Origin: Gemmobacter sp. 24YEA27
GTDB taxonomy: Bacteria > Pseudomonadota > Alphaproteobacteria > Rhodobacterales > Rhodobacteraceae
Reading direction: 5' to 3'
Assembly: GCF_030052995.1 (NCBI RefSeq)
Contig: NZ_JASJPW010000001.1
Location: 1,422,501-1,486,500 of the forward strand
Length of the DNA stretch: 64,000 bases
How positions within the stretch are numbered: the stretch's first letter is position 1; each line of letters begins with the position of its first letter. Positions 52,545 through 63,154 of this stretch are shown in pieces. A model generated the notes under the pieces. That model saw nothing but the letters and a program-made list of their open reading frames with translations, was not told the origin of the DNA and did not search any database. Both the position numbers and the translations under genes were made by a program.

Positions 52545-53828
52545 TCAGCCATTCTCTTTGAGGATCTGCCCCGCGAGATAGAGCGAGCCGCAGATCAACA
52601 CCCGTGCTTCGGGCGCCCCGGCGGAAATTTCGTCAAGCGCGGCCTGGACGGATCCTGCAACTGCGGCAGGGATCCCGGCGGTTGCAGCTGCATCGCGCGT
52701 TGCCGTGGCCGGCAGGGTGTTCGGCTCGCCCGGGATCTCGACCGCGATCAGGCGCCGCAGCGCGGGGGCGAGCGGGCGCATATAGCCCGTCACATCCTTG
52801 GTGTTGAGCATGCCGCAAATCGCGTAAGTGTCGCGCGCGGGCATGCGGGCAAGCGTTGCCGCCACTGCATCGCCGCCTGCCGGATTGTGACCCCCATCAA
52901 GCCAGAGCTCGATGCCCGGCGCCGATGCCGCAAGCGGGCCTTGCGTCAGACGTTGCATCCGGGCGGGCCAGATGGCGCGGGTGACGGCGGCCTCGCAGGC
53001 GGCCTCATCCCGGCCGAGATGGCGCAGCGCGGCAATCGCCGCCCCGGCATTCTGGATCTGATGCGGCCCCGGCAGATTGGGCAGGGGCAGATCCAGCAGG
53101 CCGTTTTCGTCCTGGTAAACCATCCGGCCGCGTTCTTCGGCGATCTGCCAGTGCTGACCGAAGGCAAAGACCGGTGCGCCAAGACGGGCGGCCTTTGCCT
53201 CGATCACCGCGAGGCCCGCCTCTTCCTGGGGGCCGACCACGACAGGCACACCGCGCTTGATGATCCCGGCTTTCTCGCCGGCGATTTCGGGCAGCGTCTC
53301 GCCGAGATATTGCTGATGGTCGATCGAGACCGGCGTGATGATCGACAGCCGCGGCTGGTCTACGACATTGGTGGCATCAAGCCGCCCGCCAAGCCCGACC
53401 TCAAGCAGCGTGAAATCCGCCGGAACCCGCGAAAAAGCGAGCATCGCCGCGACGGTGGTGATTTCAAAAAATGTGATCGGCTCACCGCCATTGGCGGCAA
53501 TGCATTCATCCAGCAGTGCCATCAGAGCCGGTTCCGAAATCAGCTCGCCCGCGAGCCGGATCCGTTCGTGGAACCGCGCCAGATGCGGCGAGGTATAGGC
53601 ATGGACCTTTGCGCCCGAGGCCTCGAGCCCGGCGCGGATCATCGCCTGGGTCGAGCCCTTGCCATTGGTGCCCGCGAGATGGATCACCGGCGGCAGGTTA
53701 CGCTCCGGGTGGCCGAGAGCGGCCAGAAGACGATGCACGCGGTCAAGCGTCAGGTCGATGATTTTTGGATGAAAGCTCATCATCCGCTCGAGGATCGCAT
53801 CCGATCCGGTGCTGTCTGGCATGGTCAT
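52545..53828 (-). CDS. folC: Bifunctional folylpolyglutamate/dihydrofolate synthase
   Basis: A 427-residue Mur-ligase-fold enzyme from ATG 53828, next to the stop of the YdhR-like gene. VIHLAGTNGKGSTQAMIRA is the P loop, YTSPHLARFHERIRL the folate/omega-loop motif, DATNVVDQPRLSIITPVSID the central region, and LDGGHNPAGGDA the C-terminal ligase motif. It makes dihydrofolate from dihydropteroate and adds glutamates. accD-folC is a common alphaproteobacterial pair. Confidence 0.94.
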   Translation of the reverse strand: MTMPDSTGSDAILERMMSFHPKIIDLTLDRVHRLLAALGHPERNLPPVIHLAGTNGKGSTQAMIRAGLEASGAKVHAYTSPHLARFHERIRLAGELISEPALMALLDECIAANGGEPITFFEITTVAAMLAFSRVPADFTLLEVGLGGRLDATNVVDQPRLSIITPVSIDHQQYLGETLPEIAGEKAGIIKRGVPVVVGPQEEAGLAVIEAKAARLGAPVFAFGQHWQIAEERGRMVYQDENGLLDLPLPNLPGPHQIQNAGAAIAALRHLGRDEAACEAAVTRAIWPARMQRLTQGPLAASAPGIELWLDGGHNPAGGDAVAATLARMPARDTYAICGMLNTKDVTGYMRPLAPALRRLIAVEIPGEPNTLPATATRDAAATAGIPAAVAGSVQAALDEISAGAPEARVLICGSLYLAGQILKENG

Positions 53829-53829
53829 G

Positions 53830-54135
53830 TCAGAGCGGCGCGCGCGTGATGGCGGACAGCGCGTCATTCACTGCAAAAGCATGCGCGACAATGCCGGTGA
53901 TGCCGAAGGCTGCGAGCCGGGCCGAATGTTTCACGCGGTACGCCTCTGCCGCGTCAGCCGAGGCGAAGAGGTAGACCCCGCCTGCACGGCCGCTGTCCTG
54001 GTTCTCCGTCCAGATCTTCCACAAAAGCCCCGGCTCTCCGGCGATATCCTGTGCCAGGTCCTCCATTGCCGCAGTCATCCCGGCCCCCCAGGGGCCCGTG
54101 AAGGGGAAATCGAACTGAAGAAGTGTGACAGACAT
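53830..54135 (-). CDS. YdhR-like putative monooxygenase/dimeric alpha-beta barrel protein
   Basis: A 101-residue protein from ATG 54135: MSVTLLQFDFPFTGPWGAGM, GLLWKIWTENQDSGRAGGVY, and FGITGIVAHAFAVNDALSAI match the YdhR family, small ferredoxin-like dimers proposed as monooxygenases. No catalytic proof exists for the family. Inserted between accD (19 bp) and folC (start directly after its stop), it is probably co-transcribed with both. Confidence 0.8.
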   Translation of the reverse strand: MSVTLLQFDFPFTGPWGAGMTAAMEDLAQDIAGEPGLLWKIWTENQDSGRAGGVYLFASADAAEAYRVKHSARLAAFGITGIVAHAFAVNDALSAITRAPL

Positions 54136-54154
54136 TGCGAATGCCTTTCCTGGA

Positions 54155-55087
54155 TCAGCTTTGGGGTGTGTCGGGGGCCGGAGCAGTGGTCCCGACCTGG
54201 GCCGGCTCGGGGGCGGCAAGATCGGCGCGGATCGCCGGGGGCTGGCCGGTGAGCATCCTGAGGATGGTGATCAGCTCTTCCCGCATGGATTTGCGATGGG
54301 TGACGCGGTCAAGCATGCCGTGATCGAGCAGATATTCTGCGCGCTGGAACCCTTCGGGGAGCTTTTCGCGGATGGTCTGCTCGATCACGCGCGGCCCGGC
54401 GAAGCAGATCAGCGCATTGGGTTCGGCGATCTGCACATCGCCCAGCATCGCGTAAGAGGCCGTGACACCGCCGGTGGTCGGATGCGTCAGCACCACGATA
54501 TAGGGAAGCCCCGCCTCTTTCAGCATCTGGATCGCCACGGTCGTGCGCGGCATCTGCATAAGGGCAAGGATCCCCTCCTGCATCCGGGCGCCGCCGGCGG
54601 CGGAAAAGACCACGAAGGGCTTCTTCATCTGAACCGCGCGCTCGGCGCCCGCGATGAAGGCATTGCCGACATACATCGACAGCGAGCCGCCGATAAAGGC
54701 GAAATCCTGTGCTGCGGCGACAATGGGGGTGCGGCCGATCTCACCCTCGGCCACCAGCATCGCCTCTTTCTCGCCGGTCGATTTCTGTGCGGCCTTCAGG
54801 CGGTCAGGATATTTCTTCTGGTCGCGGAAATGCAGCGGATCGGAGATCGGTTCGGGAACCTTCACTTCCGTGAAAATGCCGCCGTCGAACAGCGCGGTAA
54901 AGCGATCCCGCGGGCTGATCGCCATATGGTGATCACAATTCGAGCAGACATTGAGATTGGCCTCGAGCTCACGATGGAACAGCATGGTTCCGCATTCCGG
55001 ACATTTGGTCCACAGGTTCTCGGGCACCTCGCGCCGCGAGAAGAGCGAGTTGATCTTCGGGCGGACGTAATTGGTGATCCAGTTCAT
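54155..55087 (-). CDS. accD: Acetyl-CoA carboxylase carboxyltransferase subunit beta
   Basis: A 310-residue AccD from ATG 55087. The N-terminal zinc ribbon is [11 protein letters not shown] with CSNCDHH. The crotonase-like core has [20 protein letters not shown] (with the conserved GGARMQEG), [20 protein letters not shown], and [20 protein letters not shown]. With AccA it transfers the carboxyl group from biotin to acetyl-CoA, the first committed step of fatty-acid synthesis. A Pro/Ala-rich tail ends the protein. Palindromic element copy B lies upstream. Confidence 0.97.
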   Translation of the reverse strand: MNWITNYVRPKINSLFSRREVPENLWTKCPECGTMLFHRELEANLNVCSNCDHHMAISPRDRFTALFDGGIFTEVKVPEPISDPLHFRDQKKYPDRLKAAQKSTGEKEAMLVAEGEIGRTPIVAAAQDFAFIGGSLSMYVGNAFIAGAERAVQMKKPFVVFSAAGGARMQEGILALMQMPRTTVAIQMLKEAGLPYIVVLTHPTTGGVTASYAMLGDVQIAEPNALICFAGPRVIEQTIREKLPEGFQRAEYLLDHGMLDRVTHRKSMREELITILRMLTGQPPAIRADLAAPEPAQVGTTAPAPDTPQS

Positions 55088-55192
55088 ATGCAGGCCTTTC
55101 CACCGGGGACGTTTCGGGGGTCTGAGGTTCGGGTTCCGAGATAAGGCCCCGGCGCCCTGAATGCAATGCAAAGGCCTGGGGCTGGCGGTGAA

Positions 55193-55297
55193 GAGGGGGC
55201 CAGCCCCCTCGCGGCTTTGCCACTCACCCCCGGGATATTTATAGACAGATGAAATTGGTAAGTGAGAGTGGTTTTCAGCTGTCCTTAAATATCCCCG
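55193..55297. repeat. Palindromic intergenic element, copy B (inverted relative to copy A)
   Basis: The same parts as copy A in reverse order and orientation: GAGGGGG-CCAG-CCCCCTC (55193-55210), then CGGGATATTTATAGACAGAT-GAAA (55231-55254) and TTTTCAGCTGTCC-TTAAATATCCCCG (55272-55297) as inverted arms with a 17-base loop. The reverse complement of its right arm, with the GCCTCCGGCGGGG flank, matches the left arm of copy A almost base for base. It lies between the recR 3' end and the accD start. Confidence 0.75.
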
Positions 55298-55334
55298 CCG
55301 GAGGCATCCGCAGCCGGCAAGAGGCTCCGGAGTT

Positions 55335-55940
55335 TCAAAGTTTGCGCCGCGCCCGCAAGGCGGCTCCAAGTGTGCCATCGTCGAGATGGTCAAGTTCCCC
55401 ACCGACTGGCACGCCCTGGGCGAGGGTGGTGATCTGCGCTGTGGTGAGCGTCAGGGCATCGGCGATATAATGCGCGGTGGTTTGTGCGTCGATGGTTGCG
55501 CTCAGTGCGAGGATCACTTCGGTGACAGCCTCGTCCGCGACCCTTGCGACAAGTCGCGGGATGCCCAGCTCTTCGGGGCCAAGCCCGTCCAAAGCCGAAA
55601 GTGTGCCTCCGAGAACCTGGTAGCGACCGCGAAACACGCCTGCGCGTTCCAGGGCCCAGAGATCGGCGACATCTTCGACCACGCAAAGTTCTCCGGTGGC
55701 CCGGGACGGGTCCTGGCAGATCGGGCAGAGATCAGCGGTCGAGATATTGCCGCAACTCTGGCAGTCGCGTGCGGTCAGCGCCACTTCGGCCAGCGATTGT
55801 GCCAGCGGGGCCATGACCTGAGCGCGGCGCTTCAGCATGGCCAGTACTGCGCGCCGGGCCGAGCGCGGGCCGAGGCCCGGCAGCCGCGACATCAGCTGGA
55901 TCAGCGTTTCGATACCGGTCTCGTCAGAAGTGCGCGTCAC
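55335..55940 (-). CDS. recR: Recombination mediator RecR
   Basis: A 201-residue Rec[18 protein letters not shown] is the helix-hairpin-helix, [16 protein letters not shown] the four-cysteine zinc site, and [17 protein letters not shown] the Toprim core. It loads RecA at gapped DNA with RecO/RecF. It follows the nucleoid protein YbaB by 13 bp in the standard dnaX-ybaB-recR order. Confidence 0.96.
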   Translation of the reverse strand: MTRTSDETGIETLIQLMSRLPGLGPRSARRAVLAMLKRRAQVMAPLAQSLAEVALTARDCQSCGNISTADLCPICQDPSRATGELCVVEDVADLWALERAGVFRGRYQVLGGTLSALDGLGPEELGIPRLVARVADEAVTEVILALSATIDAQTTAHYIADALTLTTAQITTLAQGVPVGGELDHLDDGTLGAALRARRKL

Positions 55941-55953
55941 TGGGGCGCCGGCA

Positions 55954-56307
55954 TCAGAACGGAAGTTTCATATCGGCCGGCAGGCCGAGCTGTTCAGTCA
56001 GGCGGCGCATCTCATCGGCGGATTTCGTAGCGGCGCGCGACTGGGCGTCGCGGATCGCGGCGAGAATCAGGTCCTCCAGCACTTCCTTTTCCGAAGGCAC
56101 CAGGATTGACGGGTCGATATCGAGCCCGGTCACATCGCCCTTGCAGGTCGCGCGCGCCTTCACGAGGCCGGCGCCGCTTTCGCCCACCACCACGCTGTTT
56201 GCGAGGCTCTCCTGCAGATCGGCCATTTTCGTCTGCATTTCCTGGGCGGCTTTCATCATTTTGGCCATATCGCCAATCCCGCCGAGACCACCAAGACCTT
56301 TGAACAT
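55954..56307 (-). CDS. YbaB/EbfC nucleoid-associated protein
   Basis: A 117-residue YbaB/EbfC protein: [20 protein letters not shown], a coiled coil through about residue 40, then [20 protein letters not shown] with the family's basic and acidic faces. It binds DNA as a dimer and is encoded between dnaX (55 bp) and recR in most proteobacteria. Confidence 0.95.
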   Translation of the reverse strand: MFKGLGGLGGIGDMAKMMKAAQEMQTKMADLQESLANSVVVGESGAGLVKARATCKGDVTGLDIDPSILVPSEKEVLEDLILAAIRDAQSRAATKSADEMRRLTEQLGLPADMKLPF

Positions 56308-56362
56308 CGGTTTCTTCCTTTGTGTTTACCGCTGACTGCTGCGCCCCGGGCTGCGGGCAGGG

Positions 56363-58162
<1,800 letters not shown>

Positions 58163-58230
58163 CTGGCCTCCTGTGGCTCTGGCTCAATCTAAGCACCGGC
58201 GTCGCTTTCGGCAACCGGCTGCCGCTGGCG

Positions 58231-58293
58231 CCGGAATTCGTGACGAATTCCGGTTCGGTTTCTTGATGAAGAAACCGGCGCCCGTTACGGGCG
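58231..58293. repeat. Three successive palindromes between dnaX and tsaC
   Basis: Within 63 bp: CCGGAATTCGT-G-ACGAATTCCGG (58231-58253, 11-bp arms), CGGTTTCTT-GATG-AAGAAACCG (58256-58277, 9-bp arms) and CGCCCG-TTA-CGGGCG (58279-58293), the last spanning the tsaC stop codon. Read on the minus strand they come directly after tsaC and lack a T tract. They may end or stabilise the tsaC transcript or be binding sites. Confidence 0.65.
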
Positions 58294-59243
58294 GGGCGCG
58301 GCGGCGCGGCGCAGGCGATCATTGATGGCCTGGCCAAGACCGGTTTCCGGGATAGGCGCAAAGGCGATGCGGCCTTCTGCACCTGCAAGCACATCGGCTT
58401 CGCGCAGGATGTGAAAGAGCCGCGCCGCAGCCTCCACGAGATCACCATGCTCGGACAGGGTCAGATCGCCTTTTACCTCGCCGAAGCCTATGAGGATCTC
58501 GCCGGTTTCGGCTGCTCTTGCCTCCAGCCGCACCAGCGCGCCCGGCGCGTAATGCGACCCGAGCTGGCCGGGCGCCGTTGGGCGGTCAGGCGCTTTTGGC
58601 GTCATATGCGGTGGGATCCGCTGACCCAGCACGGTTTCCAGGGCCTCGACCGGTACGCCGCCGGGTCGCAAAAGCTGTGCCCCGTCGCCGAAGCCCAGGA
58701 TTGTCGATTCCACCCCGACCTCGCAGGCGCCGCCATCCAGCACCGCCGCGATCCGGCCTTCCAGCCCGTCCATCACATGCGAGGCCCTGGTCGGCGAGAC
58801 CCGGCCCGAGGGATTGGCCGAGGGCCCTGCCAGCGGGCCGCCGAAGGCGCGCAGCAGCGCCCGCGCCACCGGATGCGCCGGCACCCGTACCGCAAGCGTT
58901 TCCAGCCCTGCCGTCGCCAGCGGCGAGATCCCCGCACCGGATCTGAGCGGCAGCACCAGGGTCAGAGGCCCCGGCCAGAAATGTTCCGCCAGCAAAAGCG
59001 CCTCTGGCGTGAAGGTCACATAATGCTCTGCCGCCGCCAGATCCGGCAGATGCGCGATCAGCGGGTTGAAAGAGGGCCGCCCTTGGCCTCGAAAATCCGC
59101 GCGACTGTGCTGTCGAGACGCGCATCCCCCCCGAGCCCGTAGACCGTCTCGGAAGGGAAGGCGACCAACTCGCCCTCACGCAGGAGCCGGGCCGCGCGGG
59201 CGATGCCGTGATCGGTGGCAGCAAGGAGTTCGGTCTGGCGCAT
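58285..59243 (-). pseudogene. tsaC: Threonylcarbamoyl-AMP synthase (Sua5/YciO/YrdC family), one frameshift
   Basis: From ATG 59243: LLREGELVAFPSETVYGLGG, the YrdC nucleotide-binding start. The frame breaks at about 59079. Adding one G there (GGCCGCCC to GGCCGGCCC) restores AKGRPSFNPLIAHLPDL and an open frame to 58285. That part has GPSANPSGRVSPTRASHV and a Sua5 C-terminal domain (LRPGGVPVEALETVLG, PGQLGSHYAPGALV). Total about 319 residues, typical Sua5. It makes threonylcarbamoyl-AMP for t6A37 tRNA modification and is usually essential, so the break is most likely a sequencing error. Divergent from the acyl-CoA dehydrogenase. Confidence 0.82.
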
Positions 59244-59402
59244 TCCTGATCCTGGCATGTGACGTCCGGCGATTGTGACGCAGCGTCTGTCTTGCGGGTG
59301 AGGGGCATTTGTTATGCTTTTGCGCATATTGGACCTCGACAGATCAGACAAGACCGTTCCCGGGCTCCGGCCCCGGCGCAGCGGCCCGCCGGAGACCAGA
59401 AT

Positions 59403-61097
59403 ATGAGCCATGCACCCGCAGCGGATCACCGATTCATCCTGGATCACATCATTGATTTTACGGATATTTCCGGGACGGATCGCTTTGCCGAAGCCTCGCC
59501 CGACATGGTGAGCGCGATCCTTGATGGTGCGGCGCGGCTTTGCGATGAAGTGGTGGCGCCGGTCAACCGCAATGGCGACCTGACACCCGCGCGGCTGGAA
59601 AACGGTGTGCTGCGCGCCTCGCCCGGCTTTGAGCGCGCCTACCGTGCCATTGCCGGGGGCGGTTGGGTCGGGGTCTCGGCCAGTGCGGAATATGGCGGTA
59701 TGGGGCTGCCGCATGTGCTGGCGACCTGCGTCAACGAGATGCTTGCCGGCGCCTGCCTGTCCTTGCAGCTGAAACCGCTTCTGAGCCAGGGGCAGATCGA
59801 AGCGCTGGAACATCACGCTTCGGAGGCGCTGAAAGCGCTTTATCTGCCGAAGCTGATTTCGGGCGAATGGTCGGGCACGATGAACCTGACCGAGCCGCAG
59901 GCCGGGTCGGATGTCGGTGCCCTGACCACGCGCGCGGTGCCGGCAGAGGATGGCAGCTACCGGATCAGTGGCCAGAAGATCTTTATCACCTGGGGCGATT
60001 CGGATCTGGTGTCGAATATCTGCCATCTGGTGCTGGCGCGGCTGCCGGATGCGGCACCGGGGGTGAAGGGGATTTCACTGTTTCTGGTGCCGAAATACCT
60101 GCCGGATGCGGCGGGAAATCCGGGGCAGGCGAATAATCTGCGGGTGGTCAGCCTGGAACATAAGCTCGGCATCCATGGCAGCCCGACCTGCGTGATGGAA
60201 TTCGATCAGGCCACCGGCTGGATGGTGGATGGGCCGGGCAAGGGCATGGCTGCGATGTTCACCATGATGAACAACGCCCGCCTGGGCGTGGGGATGCAGG
60301 GGGTCGGCGTGGCAGAGGCGGCGCTGCAAAAGGCCGTGGCCTTCGCGCAGGAGCGGGTGCAGGGCAGGACGCCCGACGGATCTGCCACGATCATCGGCCA
60401 TGCCGATATCCGCCGTATGCTGACTGAGGCGCGCGCCAAAATCTTTGCGGCGCGGGCGATCGGCCTCACCTGTGCCAAAGCGATCGATATGGCCAGCGCG
60501 ACCGGCGATGCCGCCTGGGCGGCGCGGGCGGCATTCCTGACGCCCATCGCCAAGGCTTTCGGCACCGATATCGGCATCGAGGTCGCCGATATGGGGGTGC
60601 AGGTTCATGGTGGCATGGGCTTCATCGAGGAAACCGGCGCCGCGCAGTATCTGCGCGATGCCAGGATCACTGCGATCTACGAGGGCACCAATGGCATCCA
60701 GGCGATGGATCTGGTCGGGCGCAAGCTGGCCGATGGCGGCGCGGTGGCCTTTGAGCTGATCGACGGGATCATCGCCCGCGCCATCGCGGCGGAGGAACAC
60801 TGGCCGGAGCTCGCGGCGATCCTCGGCACGGTGGCGAGATCGTTGCGGGGGGCGACCGGCGCGCTGCTTGAGATGGAGATGAATGACCGTTTCGCTGGCG
60901 CGGTGCCCTATCTGCGCGCTTTCGCGCTGGTGCTGGGGGCGGATGCACATCTGCGGGCCGCGCAGGCCGATCCGGAGCGGCTGCCACTGGCGCGGGTGAT
61001 GATCACCCGTCTTACAGAGGATGCGCTTTTCCTGCTTTCCGCGGCACGCCGGCGCGCGGCGGATCTTTACGCGGTGCCGGTCGCGATGCTGGGCTGA
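59403..61097 (+). CDS. Acyl-CoA dehydrogenase (DmdC/large ACAD-like)
   Basis: A 564-residue flavoprotein from ATG 59403. SGTMNLTEPQAGSDVGALTT is the FAD-binding ACAD motif, IHGSPTCVMEFD the acyl-CoA/FAD region, and QVHGGMGFIEETGAAQYLRD with ITAIYEGTNGIQAMDL the C-terminal helical part; the Glu of the YEGTNG motif is the likely catalytic base. A further C-terminal acetyl-CoA-dehydrogenase-like extension brings it near the size of 3-methylmercaptopropionyl-CoA dehydrogenase (DmdC), but many related enzymes act on other acyl-CoAs. No other DMSP or beta-oxidation gene is adjacent. Confidence 0.9.
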   Translation: MSHAPAADHRFILDHIIDFTDISGTDRFAEASPDMVSAILDGAARLCDEVVAPVNRNGDLTPARLENGVLRASPGFERAYRAIAGGGWVGVSASAEYGGMGLPHVLATCVNEMLAGACLSLQLKPLLSQGQIEALEHHASEALKALYLPKLISGEWSGTMNLTEPQAGSDVGALTTRAVPAEDGSYRISGQKIFITWGDSDLVSNICHLVLARLPDAAPGVKGISLFLVPKYLPDAAGNPGQANNLRVVSLEHKLGIHGSPTCVMEFDQATGWMVDGPGKGMAAMFTMMNNARLGVGMQGVGVAEAALQKAVAFAQERVQGRTPDGSATIIGHADIRRMLTEARAKIFAARAIGLTCAKAIDMASATGDAAWAARAAFLTPIAKAFGTDIGIEVADMGVQVHGGMGFIEETGAAQYLRDARITAIYEGTNGIQAMDLVGRKLADGGAVAFELIDGIIARAIAAEEHWPELAAILGTVARSLRGATGALLEMEMNDRFAGAVPYLRAFALVLGADAHLRAAQADPERLPLARVMITRLTEDALFLLSAARRRAADLYAVPVAMLG

Positions 61098-61100
61098 GCC

Positions 61101-61765
61101 CTATCCGGCGAGGTGGCGCAGCCCCTGTGTCACATCGGTTCTGACGGCAAGGCGCAGCCCCGGCTCGTCACCGGCTTTCAGCGCCGACAGGATCATCCGG
61201 TGATAGGGCGGGGCCTCGCGCCGCCGCAGACGCGCGTAAAGCGCCCGCATCGTCGGGCCAAGCTGCAGCCAGACCGTCTCGCACATTGCGAGCATCGCGG
61301 GGGCCTGGGCGCGCAGATACAGGGTGCGGTGAAATTCCAGATTGGTCCGGACATAGGCGACCGCATCGTGGCGCGCGACGGCCTCGGTATTGGCGGTGTT
61401 GATCGCCGCCAGCCGCTCGATCAGCGCGAAATGCGCGCGGGCAGGGCGCGGGCGGCCAGTTCCGGCTCTAGCATGGCGCGGATTGCAGCCAGTTCCTCGA
61501 TCCGCTCGGGTGTCAGCTCCGGCGTGGACACCCGCCCTGAGGAGGACAGCGTCAGCGCGCCTTCGGCCACAAGACGGCGCAACGCCTCGCGCGCGGGCGT
61601 CATCGAGACGCCGAAATCCTTCGCGAGCCCGCGCAGCGTCAGCGACTGGCCGGGCGCCAGTTCGCCATGCATCACCTGCTGGCGCAGGACACGGTAAAGC
61701 CGCTCATGCGCGGCGGCATTGGGGTCGGGCGGACGGGGGCCGGCAGGAATGATCATGGCGGGCAT
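61101..61765 (-). pseudogene. GntR/FadR-family (FCD domain) regulator, one frameshift
   Basis: The N-terminal GntR winged helix (ERLYRVLRQQVMHGELAPGQ, MTPAREALRRLVAEGAL) is followed by the start of an FCD domain (EELAAIRAMLEPELAARAL). The frame ends in PARISR. Adding one C to the CCC opposite 61439-61441 restores ALPRAHFALIERLAAINTAN and an open frame to 61101 that holds FHRTLYLRAQAPAMLAMCET and the C-terminal helices. Total about 222 residues, normal. FCD regulators bind organic acids and usually control nearby catabolic genes; the convergent acyl-CoA dehydrogenase is a possible target. Confidence 0.8.
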
Positions 61766-61831
61766 CGGAACATGCTGGGCAAAGCGGGGTCAACCGGTAT
61801 CGGAGTGGGAATAAGGGCGGGCATGATGCGT

Positions 61832-62524
61832 TCAGCCCGCAAAACTGTAGCGGTGCAGCGTCTGGCCGTCGCGTTTCAGCCAGTCGCGCTCGGCCTTCCA
61901 GCCGGGGCGGATCTTCGAGACCACTGCCCAGAAATCAGCGGAATGGTTCATCTCGACCAGATGCGCGACCTCATGCGCCGCGACATAGTCAAGCACCTCG
62001 CGCGGCGCCATGGCAAGGCGCCAGGAATACATCAGCGTGCCGTCATGGCTGCAAGATCCCCAGCGGGACCGTGTGTCGCGCAAAACCAGCCGCGCATAGC
62101 TGCGCCCGACAAGTCCCGCGTAATGGGTTGAACTATAGGCCAGCCGGTCGCGCGCCAGCGCCTTGAGCCAGGCCGCCACCTTCGCACCGGCCTGATCCGG
62201 CCGCCCCGGCACCAGGAGGCTGTCGCCCTCGACCCGGACGCCGCGCCCTTCGGAGGGCGTGATTCGCATCATCCGGCCCAAAACCGGCAGTTCGGCCCCA
62301 TGGCTGACCGGCACCAGCCGTGCCATCGGCATCGAGGCCAGAACAGTCCGCAGCCAGCCCTCCTGATCGTGCAGGAAACTCAGCGCATCACGGTCTTTTG
62401 CGCGCGGCGGCAGCGTCAGCGTCACCTTGCCATCGAGTCGCGAAACCCTGAGCGAGAACCGCTTCGCCCGGGCCGAGCGGCGCATATTGATCTCGACCGG
62501 CGGCGGTCCGGGCAGCAACAGCAT
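61832..62524 (-). CDS. YgjP/WSS1-like zinc metallopeptidase (DUF45)
   Basis: A 230-residue protein from ATG 62524. RWGSCSHDGTLMYSWRLAMA is the family signature; YVAAHEVAHLVEMNHSADFW contains HExxH with the third His ligand in NHS, a complete zinc site. YgjP-type proteins are soluble gluzincins near SprT; the bacterial function is poorly known. Divergent from TIGR02300 across 167 bp. Confidence 0.88.
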   Translation of the reverse strand: MLLLPGPPPVEINMRRSARAKRFSLRVSRLDGKVTLTLPPRAKDRDALSFLHDQEGWLRTVLASMPMARLVPVSHGAELPVLGRMMRITPSEGRGVRVEGDSLLVPGRPDQAGAKVAAWLKALARDRLAYSSTHYAGLVGRSYARLVLRDTRSRWGSCSHDGTLMYSWRLAMAPREVLDYVAAHEVAHLVEMNHSADFWAVVSKIRPGWKAERDWLKRDGQTLHRYSFAG

Positions 62525-62691
62525 CAAATTCTCGTTCCAGAGGCCACAATTCACACGCCGTCCGGCTTGATTCCCCGCCGGTAAAGGCGCATCTGACGGC
62601 TTATGCAAAAGGCTTTGACAGCCGCCCCGGCCTGTGGCAAGGGCAGCGTTCGGATTACCCTGTCATCAGGGCGAAAGTGAAGGGACAACCC

Positions 62692-63027
62692 ATGGCCAAG
62701 GAAGACTGGGGCACCAAGCGACTGTGCCCGACGACCGGTAAACGGTTCTATGACCTGAACCGGACGCCGGTGGTCAGCCCCTATACCGGCGAGGTTGTGG
62801 ATATCGAATCGGCCCGCCGCAAGCTGGCGGCTGCGGTGATCTCGCGCGTTTCGCCCGAGAAGGACGATGAAGTTCTGGTCGACGATCTCGAAGCCGAAGA
62901 AGATCTGCTGGAAACGGCAGAAGGCGGCGATGATGATATCGACGATGATCTGCTCGAAGATGATGCCGATGACAATGTCTCGCTCGACGAGCTGGCCGAT
63001 GTGGCCGGCAGCGACGAAGAGGGCTGA
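62692..63027 (+). CDS. TIGR02300 (FYDLN acid) family protein
   Basis: A 111-residue protein. MAKEDWGTKRLCPTTGKRFY and DLNRTPVVSPYTGE form the conserved N-terminal FYDLN domain with a small zinc-like turn; the C-terminal half is strongly acidic (ETAEGGDDDIDDDLLEDDAD). The family is almost confined to alphaproteobacteria and has no known function. A clean intrinsic terminator follows 46 bp after the stop. Confidence 0.93.
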   Translation: MAKEDWGTKRLCPTTGKRFYDLNRTPVVSPYTGEVVDIESARRKLAAAVISRVSPEKDDEVLVDDLEAEEDLLETAEGGDDDIDDDLLEDDADDNVSLDELADVAGSDEEG

Positions 63028-63073
63028 GGCAAGCCTGCAGAAACGTTCCGCAGGGCATGCCTTGTGAAACAGG

Positions 63074-63101
63074 AAAAGACCCGCCTCTGGCGGGTCTTTT
63101 T
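63074..63101 (+). terminator. Intrinsic terminator after the TIGR02300 gene
   Basis: GACCCGCC (63078-63085) and GGCGGGTC (63089-63096) pair around TCT, with A4 before and T5 after, making it usable on both strands between convergent genes. Confidence 0.92.
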
Positions 63102-63154
63102 CATTTCGCCCTGCGGGGCAGGAAGGGGCAGATCGGGCAGATCCTGTCGGGTGC

